DNA of 64,000 bases. Source: a virus. Positions within the stretch are counted from its first letter, which is position 1. Each line of letters opens with the position of its first letter. The DNA lies in IMG/VR virus record IMGVR_UViG_3300020411_004289, positions 42,088 to 106,087 of that record; one strand, 5' to 3'. Shown piece by piece: positions 36,535 to 43,661 of this stretch. The position numbers and the translations under genes were made by a program. A model generated the notes under the pieces. The model ran no database searches. It worked only from the letters and a program-made list of their open reading frames with translations, and was not told where the DNA came from.

Positions 36535-36963
36535 ATGGCAAAGATAACGAGAGCAACTTTAAAAGGCATAGTCAAAGAATGTTTAGTAGAATTACTAGCA
36601 GAAGGCCTGGATTCTTCTCCTGAGCGCACTCAGATTTCAGAAAGCAAAAGAAAAGAAAAAAGAAAGCAAGCACTCTTAAAAGAAGAGGCAAGGTTAGCTG
36701 CAAATAGAAAAAAATTGGAAAATCGAGTGACTGATACTGTCGCGACAGTAACAGATGATCCTATAATGCAGAGCATTCTTTCACACACAGCAACAACAAC
36801 ACTGCAGGAGCAGCTAAATAATGAACCAGCTTCAAATGCGGGAAATATGAATTTTTCTGATATTAGTTCAGATGCTGCTGGCATTAATCTAGATTCAATA
36901 TTTAGTTCGCCACAAGAGAATTGGTCGGCTTTAGCATTTGCGGACAAGAAAACAGGCCAGTAA
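36535..36963 (+). CDS. Small helical probable prohead core protein
   Basis: This 142-residue protein has a basic N-terminal helix (MAKITRATLKGIVKECLVEL) followed by a very charged coiled-coil-like segment (residues ~35-65, rich in Lys/Glu/Arg) and a disordered, Ser/Asn-rich C-terminus. Residues ~20-25 contain LLAEG, which fits the (L/I)-x-E cleavage pattern of gp21-type proteases, so trimming during maturation is possible. The next gene's product also begins with a short basic 'T-x-x-x-L-K-x-(I/M)-(V/I)' helix, suggesting a related N-terminal signal, perhaps for incorporation into the core. Function is inferred from composition and location. Confidence 0.58.
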   Translation: MAKITRATLKGIVKECLVELLAEGLDSSPERTQISESKRKEKRKQALLKEEARLAANRKKLENRVTDTVATVTDDPIMQSILSHTATTTLQEQLNNEPASNAGNMNFSDISSDAAGINLDSIFSSPQENWSALAFADKKTGQ

Positions 36964-37014
36964 TAAAGTCGCGGAACGACATAAGTAGATTAGTAGGAGA
37001 CGGAGGTTTTTACA

Positions 37015-37299
37015 ATGTCAAGACGAGTCAAAAAAATGACACCTAACATGCTTAAGAGAATGATTGTACAAGAAGCAAGAAAGCTTCGAATGGAAGTTTT
37101 GGAAACAGGCGAAGAAAGTTCTGAAAAAGTTGCTGACAAGGCACCTGAAGTTGACGCCGATGAATATGCTGACTCAATTGAGCAGGATATTGATTGGATG
37201 AAGGCACTAAAGATTCATGAACGACGCCTCGCAAGAAAACTACAGGAAGTACGATCTGCTAAGCGTCGCATCGGTCGTCGTTTATCTAAAAAGATATAG
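37015..37299 (+). CDS. Small highly charged helical protein of the head module
   Basis: This 94-residue protein has a basic N-terminus (MSRRVKKMTPNMLKRMIVQE), an acidic middle (residues ~30-57) and a strongly basic C-terminal helix (HERRLARKLQEVRSAKRRIG...). The charge pattern suits an internal head or core protein that contacts DNA or the acidic scaffold. GGAGGT seven bases upstream gives a strong start. The N-terminal helix resembles that of the preceding gene's product. No known domain. It could be an internal DNA-packaging-associated protein or a core component; neither can be decided from sequence. Confidence 0.58.
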   Translation: MSRRVKKMTPNMLKRMIVQEARKLRMEVLETGEESSEKVADKAPEVDADEYADSIEQDIDWMKALKIHERRLARKLQEVRSAKRRIGRRLSKKI

Positions 37300-37308
37300 G
37301 AGAGTAAG

Positions 37309-37785
37309 ATGCCAACACATACACAGGGAACAGTTGACGCACCAGTAACAAAGAGATCTGCTGGAAAAACTGACACGAATGATCTAAAGGCAATTTATAG
37401 CCAGAGCCCAATGTACAAAGGTGAAGTAACGCCGGAGTCAATTAAAGCACAGTTTCAGAATGAAGTAATCGACGCTGTTATTAATGATCAAGGTCATACT
37501 TTCGGTACATTTGACACAAATTATGTAGATGCGCCTAACTTAGAAGATGTCGAGACAGGCGGTGGCGGCCTCCCGGCTTCGCCATACGTACCAAACCCAT
37601 CTTCTCCAGGGCCTGGAAGTATTAATCCAACAGATCAGCCTGAGGCACCAGACGGATATGGTCAAAATGCACCGACCCAATGGGGTTCGGGTGTAGGCCA
37701 TGCTTTACAGCCTGCTGATTCTTCTGCCAAGATTTCAGGGCAGAAGCTCGGTGATTATGTAATGGGCAAGTCATCTAAGGAGTAA
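37309..37785 (+). CDS. Pro/Gly-rich head-module protein, paralogue of the next gene
   Basis: This 158-residue protein appears largely unstructured. Landmarks are NDLKAIYSQSPMY near residue 25, a Gly run at ~85, LPASPYVPNPSSPGPGSINP at ~88-107 and GQKLGDYVMGKSS at the end. The following gene encodes LQAAYPSSPIW, APN and IASPYMPNLLPPNSFNPT in the same order, so the two are diverged duplicates. The KLGDY element also recurs at about residue 60 of the partial gene at 62210 (KRLGDYLVDNS), hinting at a shared short binding motif. No catalytic motif. It is probably a virion or assembly protein. AGGAG ten bases before the ATG supports the start. Confidence 0.6.
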   Translation: MPTHTQGTVDAPVTKRSAGKTDTNDLKAIYSQSPMYKGEVTPESIKAQFQNEVIDAVINDQGHTFGTFDTNYVDAPNLEDVETGGGGLPASPYVPNPSSPGPGSINPTDQPEAPDGYGQNAPTQWGSGVGHALQPADSSAKISGQKLGDYVMGKSSKE

Positions 37786-37791
37786 ATCTAA

Positions 37792-38421
37792 ATGGCTGTT
37801 ACACAAGACGGCGGTCATCTGCATACTAGTACAGTTGAGAACATAGGTCCTCAACCTTCCGAAGCCTTAACTAGAACAGGCGGAGAGTTAGCAAAGTCAG
37901 ATCCTGCAAGATTGCAAGCAGCCTATCCAAGCTCTCCAATATGGTCAACTGACCCGGGCTTAGGTGGTTATACTGCATCAGCTGTGGCCGGCCTAAAAGG
38001 TAACTTGGTAAGAAATACAGTGAGACCTGGCGACATTTCAGCTGCACAATCTTACTATGGTTTTCCTGCTGCAGTGTCTGAAGATGAAAATACACCATCT
38101 ACAGGTGATTTGTCGTATAACGGAGCACCAAACGTAACAGCAGTTACGGTTGACACAAACGGCAAGCCTATTGCTAGTCCTTATATGCCTAACTTATTAC
38201 CTCCAAACTCTTTCAATCCTACAGCAGATAACCCGACGCCTGTTGTTCTTACTCCAGAACAGTCACACTCTGCAACAACTCCGTTTCACGGCGACGGGTT
38301 AATGAGTCCGCATGGAGGAAGTGCAAAAGTTCAAGAAAGCCTCAAACCGGAAGAAGGCGCCGGATCTGATGCTGGTGCAAATCCGCCCCCTGTTGATGGC
38401 GGCTCAGGCGGCGGCGCTTAA
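37792..38421 (+). CDS. Pro/Gly-rich head-module protein, paralogue of the previous gene
   Basis: This 209-residue protein is low in predicted secondary structure and rich in Pro, Gly, Ser and Asn. It repeats the landmarks of its neighbour (L-x-A-x-Y-x-x-S-P-(I/M)-(W/Y); the ASPY(M/V)PN segment followed by NPT) but has an extra ~60 residues between them and ends in an acidic/Gly tail (PPPVDGGSGGGA). It may coat or line the head or act as an assembly linker; no enzyme motif is seen. Its stop overlaps the ATG of the next gene (TAATG). Function unknown. Confidence 0.6.
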   Translation: MAVTQDGGHLHTSTVENIGPQPSEALTRTGGELAKSDPARLQAAYPSSPIWSTDPGLGGYTASAVAGLKGNLVRNTVRPGDISAAQSYYGFPAAVSEDENTPSTGDLSYNGAPNVTAVTVDTNGKPIASPYMPNLLPPNSFNPTADNPTPVVLTPEQSHSATTPFHGDGLMSPHGGSAKVQESLKPEEGAGSDAGANPPPVDGGSGGGA

Positions 38422-39005
38422 TGCAATCAAATACACAGATTCCGAAAAATGTAGGCGCTTCGATATCTTCAAGGTATGATGATAGAAAAGGTTTGGGCTA
38501 CGGCCAGCTAGATCAAAAATTTCAAAAATCTCGCCCTGCTGGAAACTCCTTTCCATACAAAGACTTAGACAATTATGAAGAGTCTGATGATGTAAATGAT
38601 GAGTCCCACGATGCAGTAAGTAGCAAGGTTTATGACTACCCTAAAACAGATGCTGCTGGTGATGCTAAGGCAACAGATCCACTTTATTTTGTAGGTGCAG
38701 CAACAAAGTTGCACGCGTGCTTTGAAAAATCAGACGAAATATTATGTGAGATAGAAAAAGCCTCCAAAATGATACCAGTTTTCGATATCATAGAAACAAT
38801 TGGAGGTTATGATACCTCTAAGGCATTCGACATACGTTCTTATAGAAGGACAGGAACTAAAAAAGGTTGGTCAGAAAGACCTCCGGTAGGAAAAGATGAG
38901 TACGAAAAAGAAATAGAAGAGGATGAATTTTACAATTTGAAAGATTTGTCTGCAATTCAAAGGCCAACTTTGGGTGAATGTTTCGATTTTCTTAGACATA
39001 CTTAA
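38421..39005 (+). CDS. Hypothetical head-module protein
   Basis: This 194-residue protein is not recognised. The N-terminal ~85 residues are polar and acidic with many Asp/Tyr (DLDNYEESDDVNDESHDA), probably flexible. The following part (PLYFVGAATKLHACFEKSDE...) looks like a small helical domain with two cysteines, and the C-terminus is charged. The start overlaps the previous stop (TAATG), and the scaffold gene follows nine bases later, so it is expressed with scaffold and capsid. A minor core, vertex or assembly role is plausible but unsupported by motifs. Confidence 0.6.
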   Translation: MQSNTQIPKNVGASISSRYDDRKGLGYGQLDQKFQKSRPAGNSFPYKDLDNYEESDDVNDESHDAVSSKVYDYPKTDAAGDAKATDPLYFVGAATKLHACFEKSDEILCEIEKASKMIPVFDIIETIGGYDTSKAFDIRSYRRTGTKKGWSERPPVGKDEYEKEIEEDEFYNLKDLSAIQRPTLGECFDFLRHT

Positions 39006-39014
39006 TCAGGAAAC

Positions 39015-40616
39015 ATGGTGGGTGGAATGAGTAAAACACTTTATGAAGAAGCCATTGCTGATGCTAAGCAACTTAGGGAGCTAGCAGAAGATTCTGCAAA
39101 AAATCGAGTTATTGAGGCAGTCATGCCTCAAATTAGAGACTTGGTCAATAGAAGAATCTTAGGCGAGCAAATCGAAGATGGAGCTGCAGCTCTAGGTCTA
39201 GAAGACGAAACAGAATTAAACAGCACTGAAGAAGATCTACCAGGAATCGACGCCGGCGACGAATCTTCTTCTAGTGGGTCAGTTATTAATGTAACAGCCC
39301 AGGGCGATGTCAATATCGAGGTCGAATCGGAAGAGCCAGAAGGCGATGAAGAAGACGTCGTTTTGACAGATACAATGGCCGAAGCGTTAGGTCGACTAAT
39401 TCGAGGAGACGTAGTCGTTGAAAATTCAATTGAGGAAAAGCTAGCTCTATTAGAATCTAGAGTTACCAAACTTAAGATGATTAACGACTATGTTTTTGAG
39501 GGTGATTTATCGACCTCGCAAAAGTCTAGATTAAACCTTTCTTTCATTCATTGTTTAAGAGAGGCATTAAATTTACGTGGTAAAGTAATACTTAACGAAC
39601 ATGACACTCAAGATAAGCTTGAGCGGAGACTATCAGCAATAATCAAGGAGATGAAACAGATGTCAAAGTCAAACCGTCGTAATATCTTCGATTTCCTTTT
39701 CGAGGAAGAGGATAAGGAGAAAATGAGCGAGCTCGAGGAGGCTGAACTCTCGCTTGAGCTTGAGGATGAAGAGCTTGATTCGCTCGCAGGTGCCGAAGAT
39801 GTAGATGCAGTAGATGCAGCATTAGCGGACATCCTCGGAGACGTCGAGGTAGCCCTCGGCGATGGAGGCGGCGAAGAAGCCGCTGAAGAGGAAGAAGGCG
39901 AAGAGCTCGAAATGGGAGCAGAAGAAGAAGAATTGGCCGCAGATGAAGAAGCAGGCGAAGATGAGGTTCTCGAAATTGATGAGGGAATGCTTCGCCGAGA
40001 GATTCACCGCATGCGTCGACTTCGTGAGCAAGAGGAAGGACGAGCTGCAGAAGCAGATCCTTATCTAGCACATGACGGAGAAGAAGTAGGCGATGTGGTT
40101 CTGGACGTCGATGAGGACGATCTGATTAACGCACTGGCAGATGAGCTAGGCGATTCAGAGCATACACCTCCCGCGCCAGGCGCTTCCGGAACAGTTGCAG
40201 AGATGCGTAGACGTAGAGCGCGCCGCTCAAGATCACAACGTGTTAATGAGACACGTCAAGTAAAGCAGTATCGTACTGCAGTTGCTGGTCTTAAGAAGCA
40301 GCTTGTTGAGATGAATCTCTTCAATGCAAAACTTCTTTATGCTAACAAGCTAATGCAAAACAAGAATTTAACAACTAAGCAGCAGAGAGCAATTGTTGAG
40401 GCCCTTGATAATGCCAAGACGCTCCGCGAGGCGAAGTTGCTTTACAAGAGCTTGTCGGAGTCCCTCACCCGACGCGCTCGTGGTAAGAAGCTAAATGAGG
40501 GATCTTTACGGACGCTCGGATCGTCTTCCAGATCAACCCGGTCAGGTCAGCCTGCCAAGAATGGTGTTGAGGCGGATCGATGGGCAGTCCTCGCCGGCAT
40601 TAACGGCAATGACTAA
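39015..40616 (+). CDS. Prohead core scaffolding protein (T4 gp22-like), long form
   Basis: This 533-residue, very acidic protein lies directly upstream of the major capsid gene, the position of T4 gp22. Residues 1-50 form a charged helix (MSKTLYEEAIADAKQLRELA); ~140-215 is a second helical unit; ~220-340 is extremely Glu/Asp-rich (long runs of E); and ~410-490 contains the element YRTAVAGLKKQLVEMNLFNA with KLLYANKLMQ and EAKLLYKSLSESL, typical of gp22-type scaffolds. It is about twice the length of T4 gp22 (269 aa). Codon usage changes at about base 39660: upstream uses AGA/AAA-type codons, downstream prefers CGT/CGC, CTC, GAG, ATC, as in the capsid gene. ATG 39015 or ATG 39027 may be the start. 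See the internal-start entry. Confidence 0.8.
   Translation: MVGGMSKTLYEEAIADAKQLRELAEDSAKNRVIEAVMPQIRDLVNRRILGEQIEDGAAALGLEDETELNSTEEDLPGIDAGDESSSSGSVINVTAQGDVNIEVESEEPEGDEEDVVLTDTMAEALGRLIRGDVVVENSIEEKLALLESRVTKLKMINDYVFEGDLSTSQKSRLNLSFIHCLREALNLRGKVILNEHDTQDKLERRLSAIIKEMKQMSKSNRRNIFDFLFEEEDKEKMSELEEAELSLELEDEELDSLAGAEDVDAVDAALADILGDVEVALGDGGGEEAAEEEEGEELEMGAEEEELAADEEAGEDEVLEIDEGMLRREIHRMRRLREQEEGRAAEADPYLAHDGEEVGDVVLDVDEDDLINALADELGDSEHTPPAPGASGTVAEMRRRRARRSRSQRVNETRQVKQYRTAVAGLKKQLVEMNLFNAKLLYANKLMQNKNLTTKQQRAIVEALDNAKTLREAKLLYKSLSESLTRRARGKKLNEGSLRTLGSSSRSTRSGQPAKNGVEADRWAVLAGINGND
39645..39650 (+). promoter_or_regulatory. Internal ribosome binding site within the scaffold gene
   Basis: AAGGAG is followed, with nine bases between, by the in-frame ATG at 39660. 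It matches the AAGGAG used eight bases before the major capsid gene at 40645. Codon usage of the reading frame shifts at this point, which supports real use as a start. A second AAGGAG at 39714-39719 lies three bases before another in-frame ATG at 39723, a less favourable spacing. Confidence 0.5.
39660..40616 (+). CDS. Predicted short-form scaffold from an internal start
   Basis: Translation from ATG 39660 (residue 216 of the long form) would give a 318-residue acidic protein starting MSKSNRRNIFDFLFEEED, close in size to T4 gp22 (269 aa) and containing the whole acidic tract and the gp22-like helical C-terminus. Support: AAGGAG nine bases upstream, and a marked switch in codon choice from this ATG on, matching the highly expressed capsid gene that follows. 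Known precedents include lambda Nu3, the scaffold made from an internal start within gene C. The long form may then be a minor component. This is inference from sequence; protein evidence is needed to confirm that both forms exist. Confidence 0.5.
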   Translation: MSKSNRRNIFDFLFEEEDKEKMSELEEAELSLELEDEELDSLAGAEDVDAVDAALADILGDVEVALGDGGGEEAAEEEEGEELEMGAEEEELAADEEAGEDEVLEIDEGMLRREIHRMRRLREQEEGRAAEADPYLAHDGEEVGDVVLDVDEDDLINALADELGDSEHTPPAPGASGTVAEMRRRRARRSRSQRVNETRQVKQYRTAVAGLKKQLVEMNLFNAKLLYANKLMQNKNLTTKQQRAIVEALDNAKTLREAKLLYKSLSESLTRRARGKKLNEGSLRTLGSSSRSTRSGQPAKNGVEADRWAVLAGINGND

Positions 40617-40644
40617 CCATCTTTTAACCTAAGGAGAAATTAAA

Positions 40645-42549
40645 ATGTCTAAGTCATTTTCATTGAACCAGCTGACCGAAGGTATTCGCCAGAGAAATCT
40701 GGGAGGCCAGAACAAGCAGTTGGTAGAGAAGTGGTCCCGAACAGGACTTCTTCGTGGTTTGAACGGTGTTCACCGTGAGAACATGGCACGTCTCCTGGAA
40801 AACCAGGCAGGCCAGGTTCTTAAGGAGGCATCTTCAGTTTCAACCGGTGGCGGAAACCTGGCATCGTCAGGCGACCTTCGCGGTTTTACTAATATTGCTT
40901 TCCCAATCGTTCGCCGAGTTTTCGGTGGATTGATTGCAAACGAGCTTGTATCGATCCAGCCGATGAGCCTTCCTTCCGGACTGCTCTTCTACTTGGATTA
41001 CACATACGGATCACAGGTGGGTGGAGTAAATGATTCACGTCCATACACCACCGGATCATCAATTTATAATGCACCTACTGGTAAGGGTGTACGCTCTGGT
41101 TCACTAGCAGTTGGCGGTCAGTATGACCTAGCTGGTACGGGCTATACACGTGTACACGACTCAGTTGCATTCACTGCAACCTCACAGCTACTTCTTTCTG
41201 GTGCGGTTCGTGGAACGAACAACGCAATGACAGCCGGTTCGGTCGCTGAAGCAACAGGATCTGATGGTAAACTTCTACAGTTCGACCCACAGATTGCAGG
41301 CGCGATTGAAGGGAATACAACCCCGGGTGGCAACGCCGGCCCTGGAGTTTACTCTTTTGTTGTTATCGAGACTGACTCTCTTACTAACATCGACAAGACG
41401 ATGATTAAGGAAGTTGCTCTTGTTCCAGACGTAGCAGGAACTCTTCCTTCTGGATTGGCCGTTATCGGAGACGATACCAATGGAAACAAGATCCAGGATG
41501 GAGACAACCTTCTTAACGTGCGACGCCTTAACAGACTAGGTACTGTTTCAGGTAACTCATGGACGTCAGCTCCGCTTGCAGACATCAGCGATGCCAATAC
41601 AGGAATTCTGATGGTTGTTTCAGGTGCAATCGAAGGCTCGACTGCTGAAGTAGCGAAATTAACAGTTTCGTTCCCAGTAGAGGCTAGCCTCAACAGTGGA
41701 ACTGGAGATACTCTTGTAATTCCGGCTTTCGAATCGGATTTTGCAACGTCACCATCGCCGAATATTCCAGAAATCGACATCAAGATCGAGGCCATTGCGG
41801 TCGTAGCCAATACTCGTAAGCTACGTGCCAAGTGGTCACCAGAACTCGCTCAGGATCTTAACGCTTATCACAGCTTGGACGCTGAGGTGGAGCTCACACA
41901 GATCCTCTCCGAGCAGATTGCTCTAGAGATTGACCGCGAGATTCTTAACGATCTTCTCATGCAGGGTAACGCTGCTAACTACTTCTGGTCACGTGCACCT
42001 GGTAAGTTCGTCAACAAGGAGACGGGATCTGAGGTTCTAGCTTCGGGTACCAACGCTCCTGGACCTGCTTTCCGTGGAACAGTTCGTGAGTGGTATGAGA
42101 CTCTTGTTGAGACTTGCATCGATGTGGGTAACCAGATCCATCGCAAGACGCTGAGAGGATCAGCTAACTTCGTCGTGGTAGGACCTGACGTTGCTACGAT
42201 TCTTGAAGCTTCAGTCTTCTACAAGCCTTCCTACACTCTCGATGGTGATGGACAGGTTGGCGCTCCGATGGTTATCGGTGCCGAGAAGGTTGGAACTCTC
42301 AGCAACCGCTTTACGGTTTACAAGGATCCTTACTTCCCAAGAAATAAGGTTCTTGTTGGCTACAAGGGCGGAAGCTACCTTGAGACAGGATACGTCTACG
42401 CACCTTACGTGCCGCTGATCGTAACACCTACTATCTTCGCTCCTGAGGACTTCACCCCGAGAAAGGGTGTCATGACTCGCTACGGAAAGAAGATGGTTCG
42501 TTCCGACTTCTACGGTACAGTTACATGCTTGGACATGAACGTCATCTAA
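40645..42549 (+). CDS. Major capsid protein (T4 gp23-like)
   Basis: This 634-residue HK97-fold shell protein is related to T4 gp23 (521 aa). N-terminal marks are VEKWSRTGLLRGL and the FTNIAFPIVRRVF segment; the C-terminal domain shows LRAKWSPELAQDLNAYHSLD, then AEVELTQILSEQIALEIDREIL. The extra length lies mostly in a Thr/Gly/Ser-rich beta region around residues 150-380, possibly an inserted surface domain. Residues 59-62 read L-K-E-A, fitting the (L/I)-x-E cleavage rule of the gp21-like protease, so the mature shell protein may start at A62. AAGGAG eight bases before ATG is a strong site. Codon choice (CGT/CGC Arg, AAG Lys, GAG Glu) differs from most neighbours and suits very high expression. 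A strong terminator follows. Confidence 0.93.
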   Translation: MSKSFSLNQLTEGIRQRNLGGQNKQLVEKWSRTGLLRGLNGVHRENMARLLENQAGQVLKEASSVSTGGGNLASSGDLRGFTNIAFPIVRRVFGGLIANELVSIQPMSLPSGLLFYLDYTYGSQVGGVNDSRPYTTGSSIYNAPTGKGVRSGSLAVGGQYDLAGTGYTRVHDSVAFTATSQLLLSGAVRGTNNAMTAGSVAEATGSDGKLLQFDPQIAGAIEGNTTPGGNAGPGVYSFVVIETDSLTNIDKTMIKEVALVPDVAGTLPSGLAVIGDDTNGNKIQDGDNLLNVRRLNRLGTVSGNSWTSAPLADISDANTGILMVVSGAIEGSTAEVAKLTVSFPVEASLNSGTGDTLVIPAFESDFATSPSPNIPEIDIKIEAIAVVANTRKLRAKWSPELAQDLNAYHSLDAEVELTQILSEQIALEIDREILNDLLMQGNAANYFWSRAPGKFVNKETGSEVLASGTNAPGPAFRGTVREWYETLVETCIDVGNQIHRKTLRGSANFVVVGPDVATILEASVFYKPSYTLDGDGQVGAPMVIGAEKVGTLSNRFTVYKDPYFPRNKVLVGYKGGSYLETGYVYAPYVPLIVTPTIFAPEDFTPRKGVMTRYGKKMVRSDFYGTVTCLDMNVI

Positions 42550-42580
42550 TCACTTGATTAGCCGATCTTAGGATCAAACT

Positions 42581-42613
42581 AAGGCGCCTTGGATTTTCCA
42601 AGGCGCCTTTTTT
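42581..42613 (+). terminator. Rho-independent terminator after the major capsid gene
   Basis: A perfect 13-base inverted repeat (AAGGCGCCTTGGA / TCCAAGGCGCCTT) with a three-base TTT loop ends in a run of six T, 32 bases after the capsid stop. It should end the very abundant capsid transcript. The 163 bases that follow it before the next gene hold no clear promoter, RNA or ORF that I can support. Confidence 0.92.
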
Positions 42614-42776
42614 ATTTTCAAATAACTTTTTTTTGTGTCTTTGAATCAATCTGTGTATTCATCTGTGGACTTGTGCATACATCTTTAAGGGATTGCCTAA
42701 GCAAACAACTTAAATGCTTTAGAAGTTATGTAGATAATCTCTTCGATTATATACTTGTGAGACATATTTATAGATC

Positions 42777-43328
42777 ATGAGTAATAGAAGTTCCCGAGAA
42801 AGTATGACTAGACTCAAAGCTTTAGTTAATGAACTAAGCGATCGAGATGTGCAGCTCAAAAAAGATTTTGAGTTATTCGAAGAGTTTTTTGAAAACTTTC
42901 CAATTCCTGTTACCATGTGGTCAATCACAAAGGAAAAGACGGTTTTATCTCAAAGAGGGAATGGTTTTGCATGTCACAAGGCCAAAGACCTAGAATCCTT
43001 GTTTTTGTGCCCTACAGTTAAGTCTCTCTCCATGGAAAACCATGAAAAAGCTCTTATGGGTGAAAAAGTAGACTACTTCATCAAAACAGATAAAAATGTA
43101 TACTTTGCGAAACTAGTCCCAAGGCTAGATGATAAGGGCGAGATATCAGGAGTATCGGGAATTGCGTGGGATGTAACAAGCAATGCAATCATGTTGGCAT
43201 GTATTGAAAGCATTCATGAATCTACAGTTGGACGAAGAGGTCAGTATAAAGAAATCCATCAGGCTGCAGATAAAGCTCTAGAAGCAAGTCGTCTCCGACG
43301 ATTGCTTGATGAGCACGGAGAAGACTAA
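42777..43328 (+). CDS. PAS-domain protein
   Basis: In this 183-residue protein, residues ~30-136 follow the PAS/PAC pattern. A helix LFEEFFENFPIPVTMWSITK leads in, a strand VLSQRGNGFA follows, then helices, NHEKALMGEKVDYFIK (the 'h..al.G..v' step), strand NVYFAKLVPRLDD, and KGEISGVSGIAWDVTSN, the classic PAC ending with G-x-x-G-x-x-G-x-x-x-D-(V/I)-T. There is no kinase, HTH or enzyme domain; an N-terminal helix (1-29) and a C-terminal basic/acidic helical tail (137-183) flank the PAS core. PAS domains sense ligands or mediate dimerisation in cellular regulators, so a virion-region copy is unexpected. It begins a three-gene cassette after the capsid terminator, and its stop overlaps the next gene's ATG. 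The ligand is unknown. Confidence 0.72.
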   Translation: MSNRSSRESMTRLKALVNELSDRDVQLKKDFELFEEFFENFPIPVTMWSITKEKTVLSQRGNGFACHKAKDLESLFLCPTVKSLSMENHEKALMGEKVDYFIKTDKNVYFAKLVPRLDDKGEISGVSGIAWDVTSNAIMLACIESIHESTVGRRGQYKEIHQAADKALEASRLRRLLDEHGED

Positions 43329-43657
43329 TGTCAAATGATGGCCAAAATGGCTGGAATGAATATTCTAGGTTGGTTCTCAAAGAGCTAGAGTCACTCAACG
43401 ACAGCATTGAAGGACTCAAGTCAGAGCTTCAAGATGTTAAGCAAGAATTAACAAAGCTTCAAGCTAAAGAAGACAAAGTTGATGAACTGCGGCAATGGAA
43501 AGAAAGAATAGATGATGTTGCTTCACCAACACAAATGCGCGACTTAATAGTTAGTGTAGAAGAGCTTAAAGTTTTTAAAACAAAAGCAATTACGATCTTT
43601 GCAGTTGTTCAATTTGGAATGGCTGCGGCGATGTGGTTGATGAAAATAATGGAGTAA
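43328..43657 (+). CDS. Coiled-coil protein with C-terminal membrane segment
   Basis: In this 109-residue protein, residues ~18-75 form a heptad-like coiled coil (LKELESLNDSIEGLKSELQD, then VKQELTKLQAKE). Residues ~85-108 (AITIFAVVQFGMAAAMWLMKI) are a single membrane-spanning stretch near the C-terminus. This layout resembles small phage XhlA-type or holin-associated proteins, though one transmembrane helix and a long coiled coil are not proof of a lysis role. Its ATG overlaps the PAS gene's stop, so the two are co-translated, and the coiled coil could pair with the PAS protein's helices. Lysis, membrane anchoring or signalling are all possible. Confidence 0.65.
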   Translation: MSNDGQNGWNEYSRLVLKELESLNDSIEGLKSELQDVKQELTKLQAKEDKVDELRQWKERIDDVASPTQMRDLIVSVEELKVFKTKAITIFAVVQFGMAAAMWLMKIME

Positions 43658-43661
43658 AAAA

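Noticed and set aside
39608-40071. Minus- and plus-strand shadow frames across the scaffold's acidic tract
   Set aside because: Ser- or Leu/His-rich or Lys-rich products mirror the GAA/GAG repeats of the scaffold frame; no independent start signals.
42589-42780. 63-codon frame across the spacer after the capsid gene
   Set aside because: It begins inside the terminator hairpin, would not be transcribed in that form, and has a Phe/Cys-rich random-looking product.
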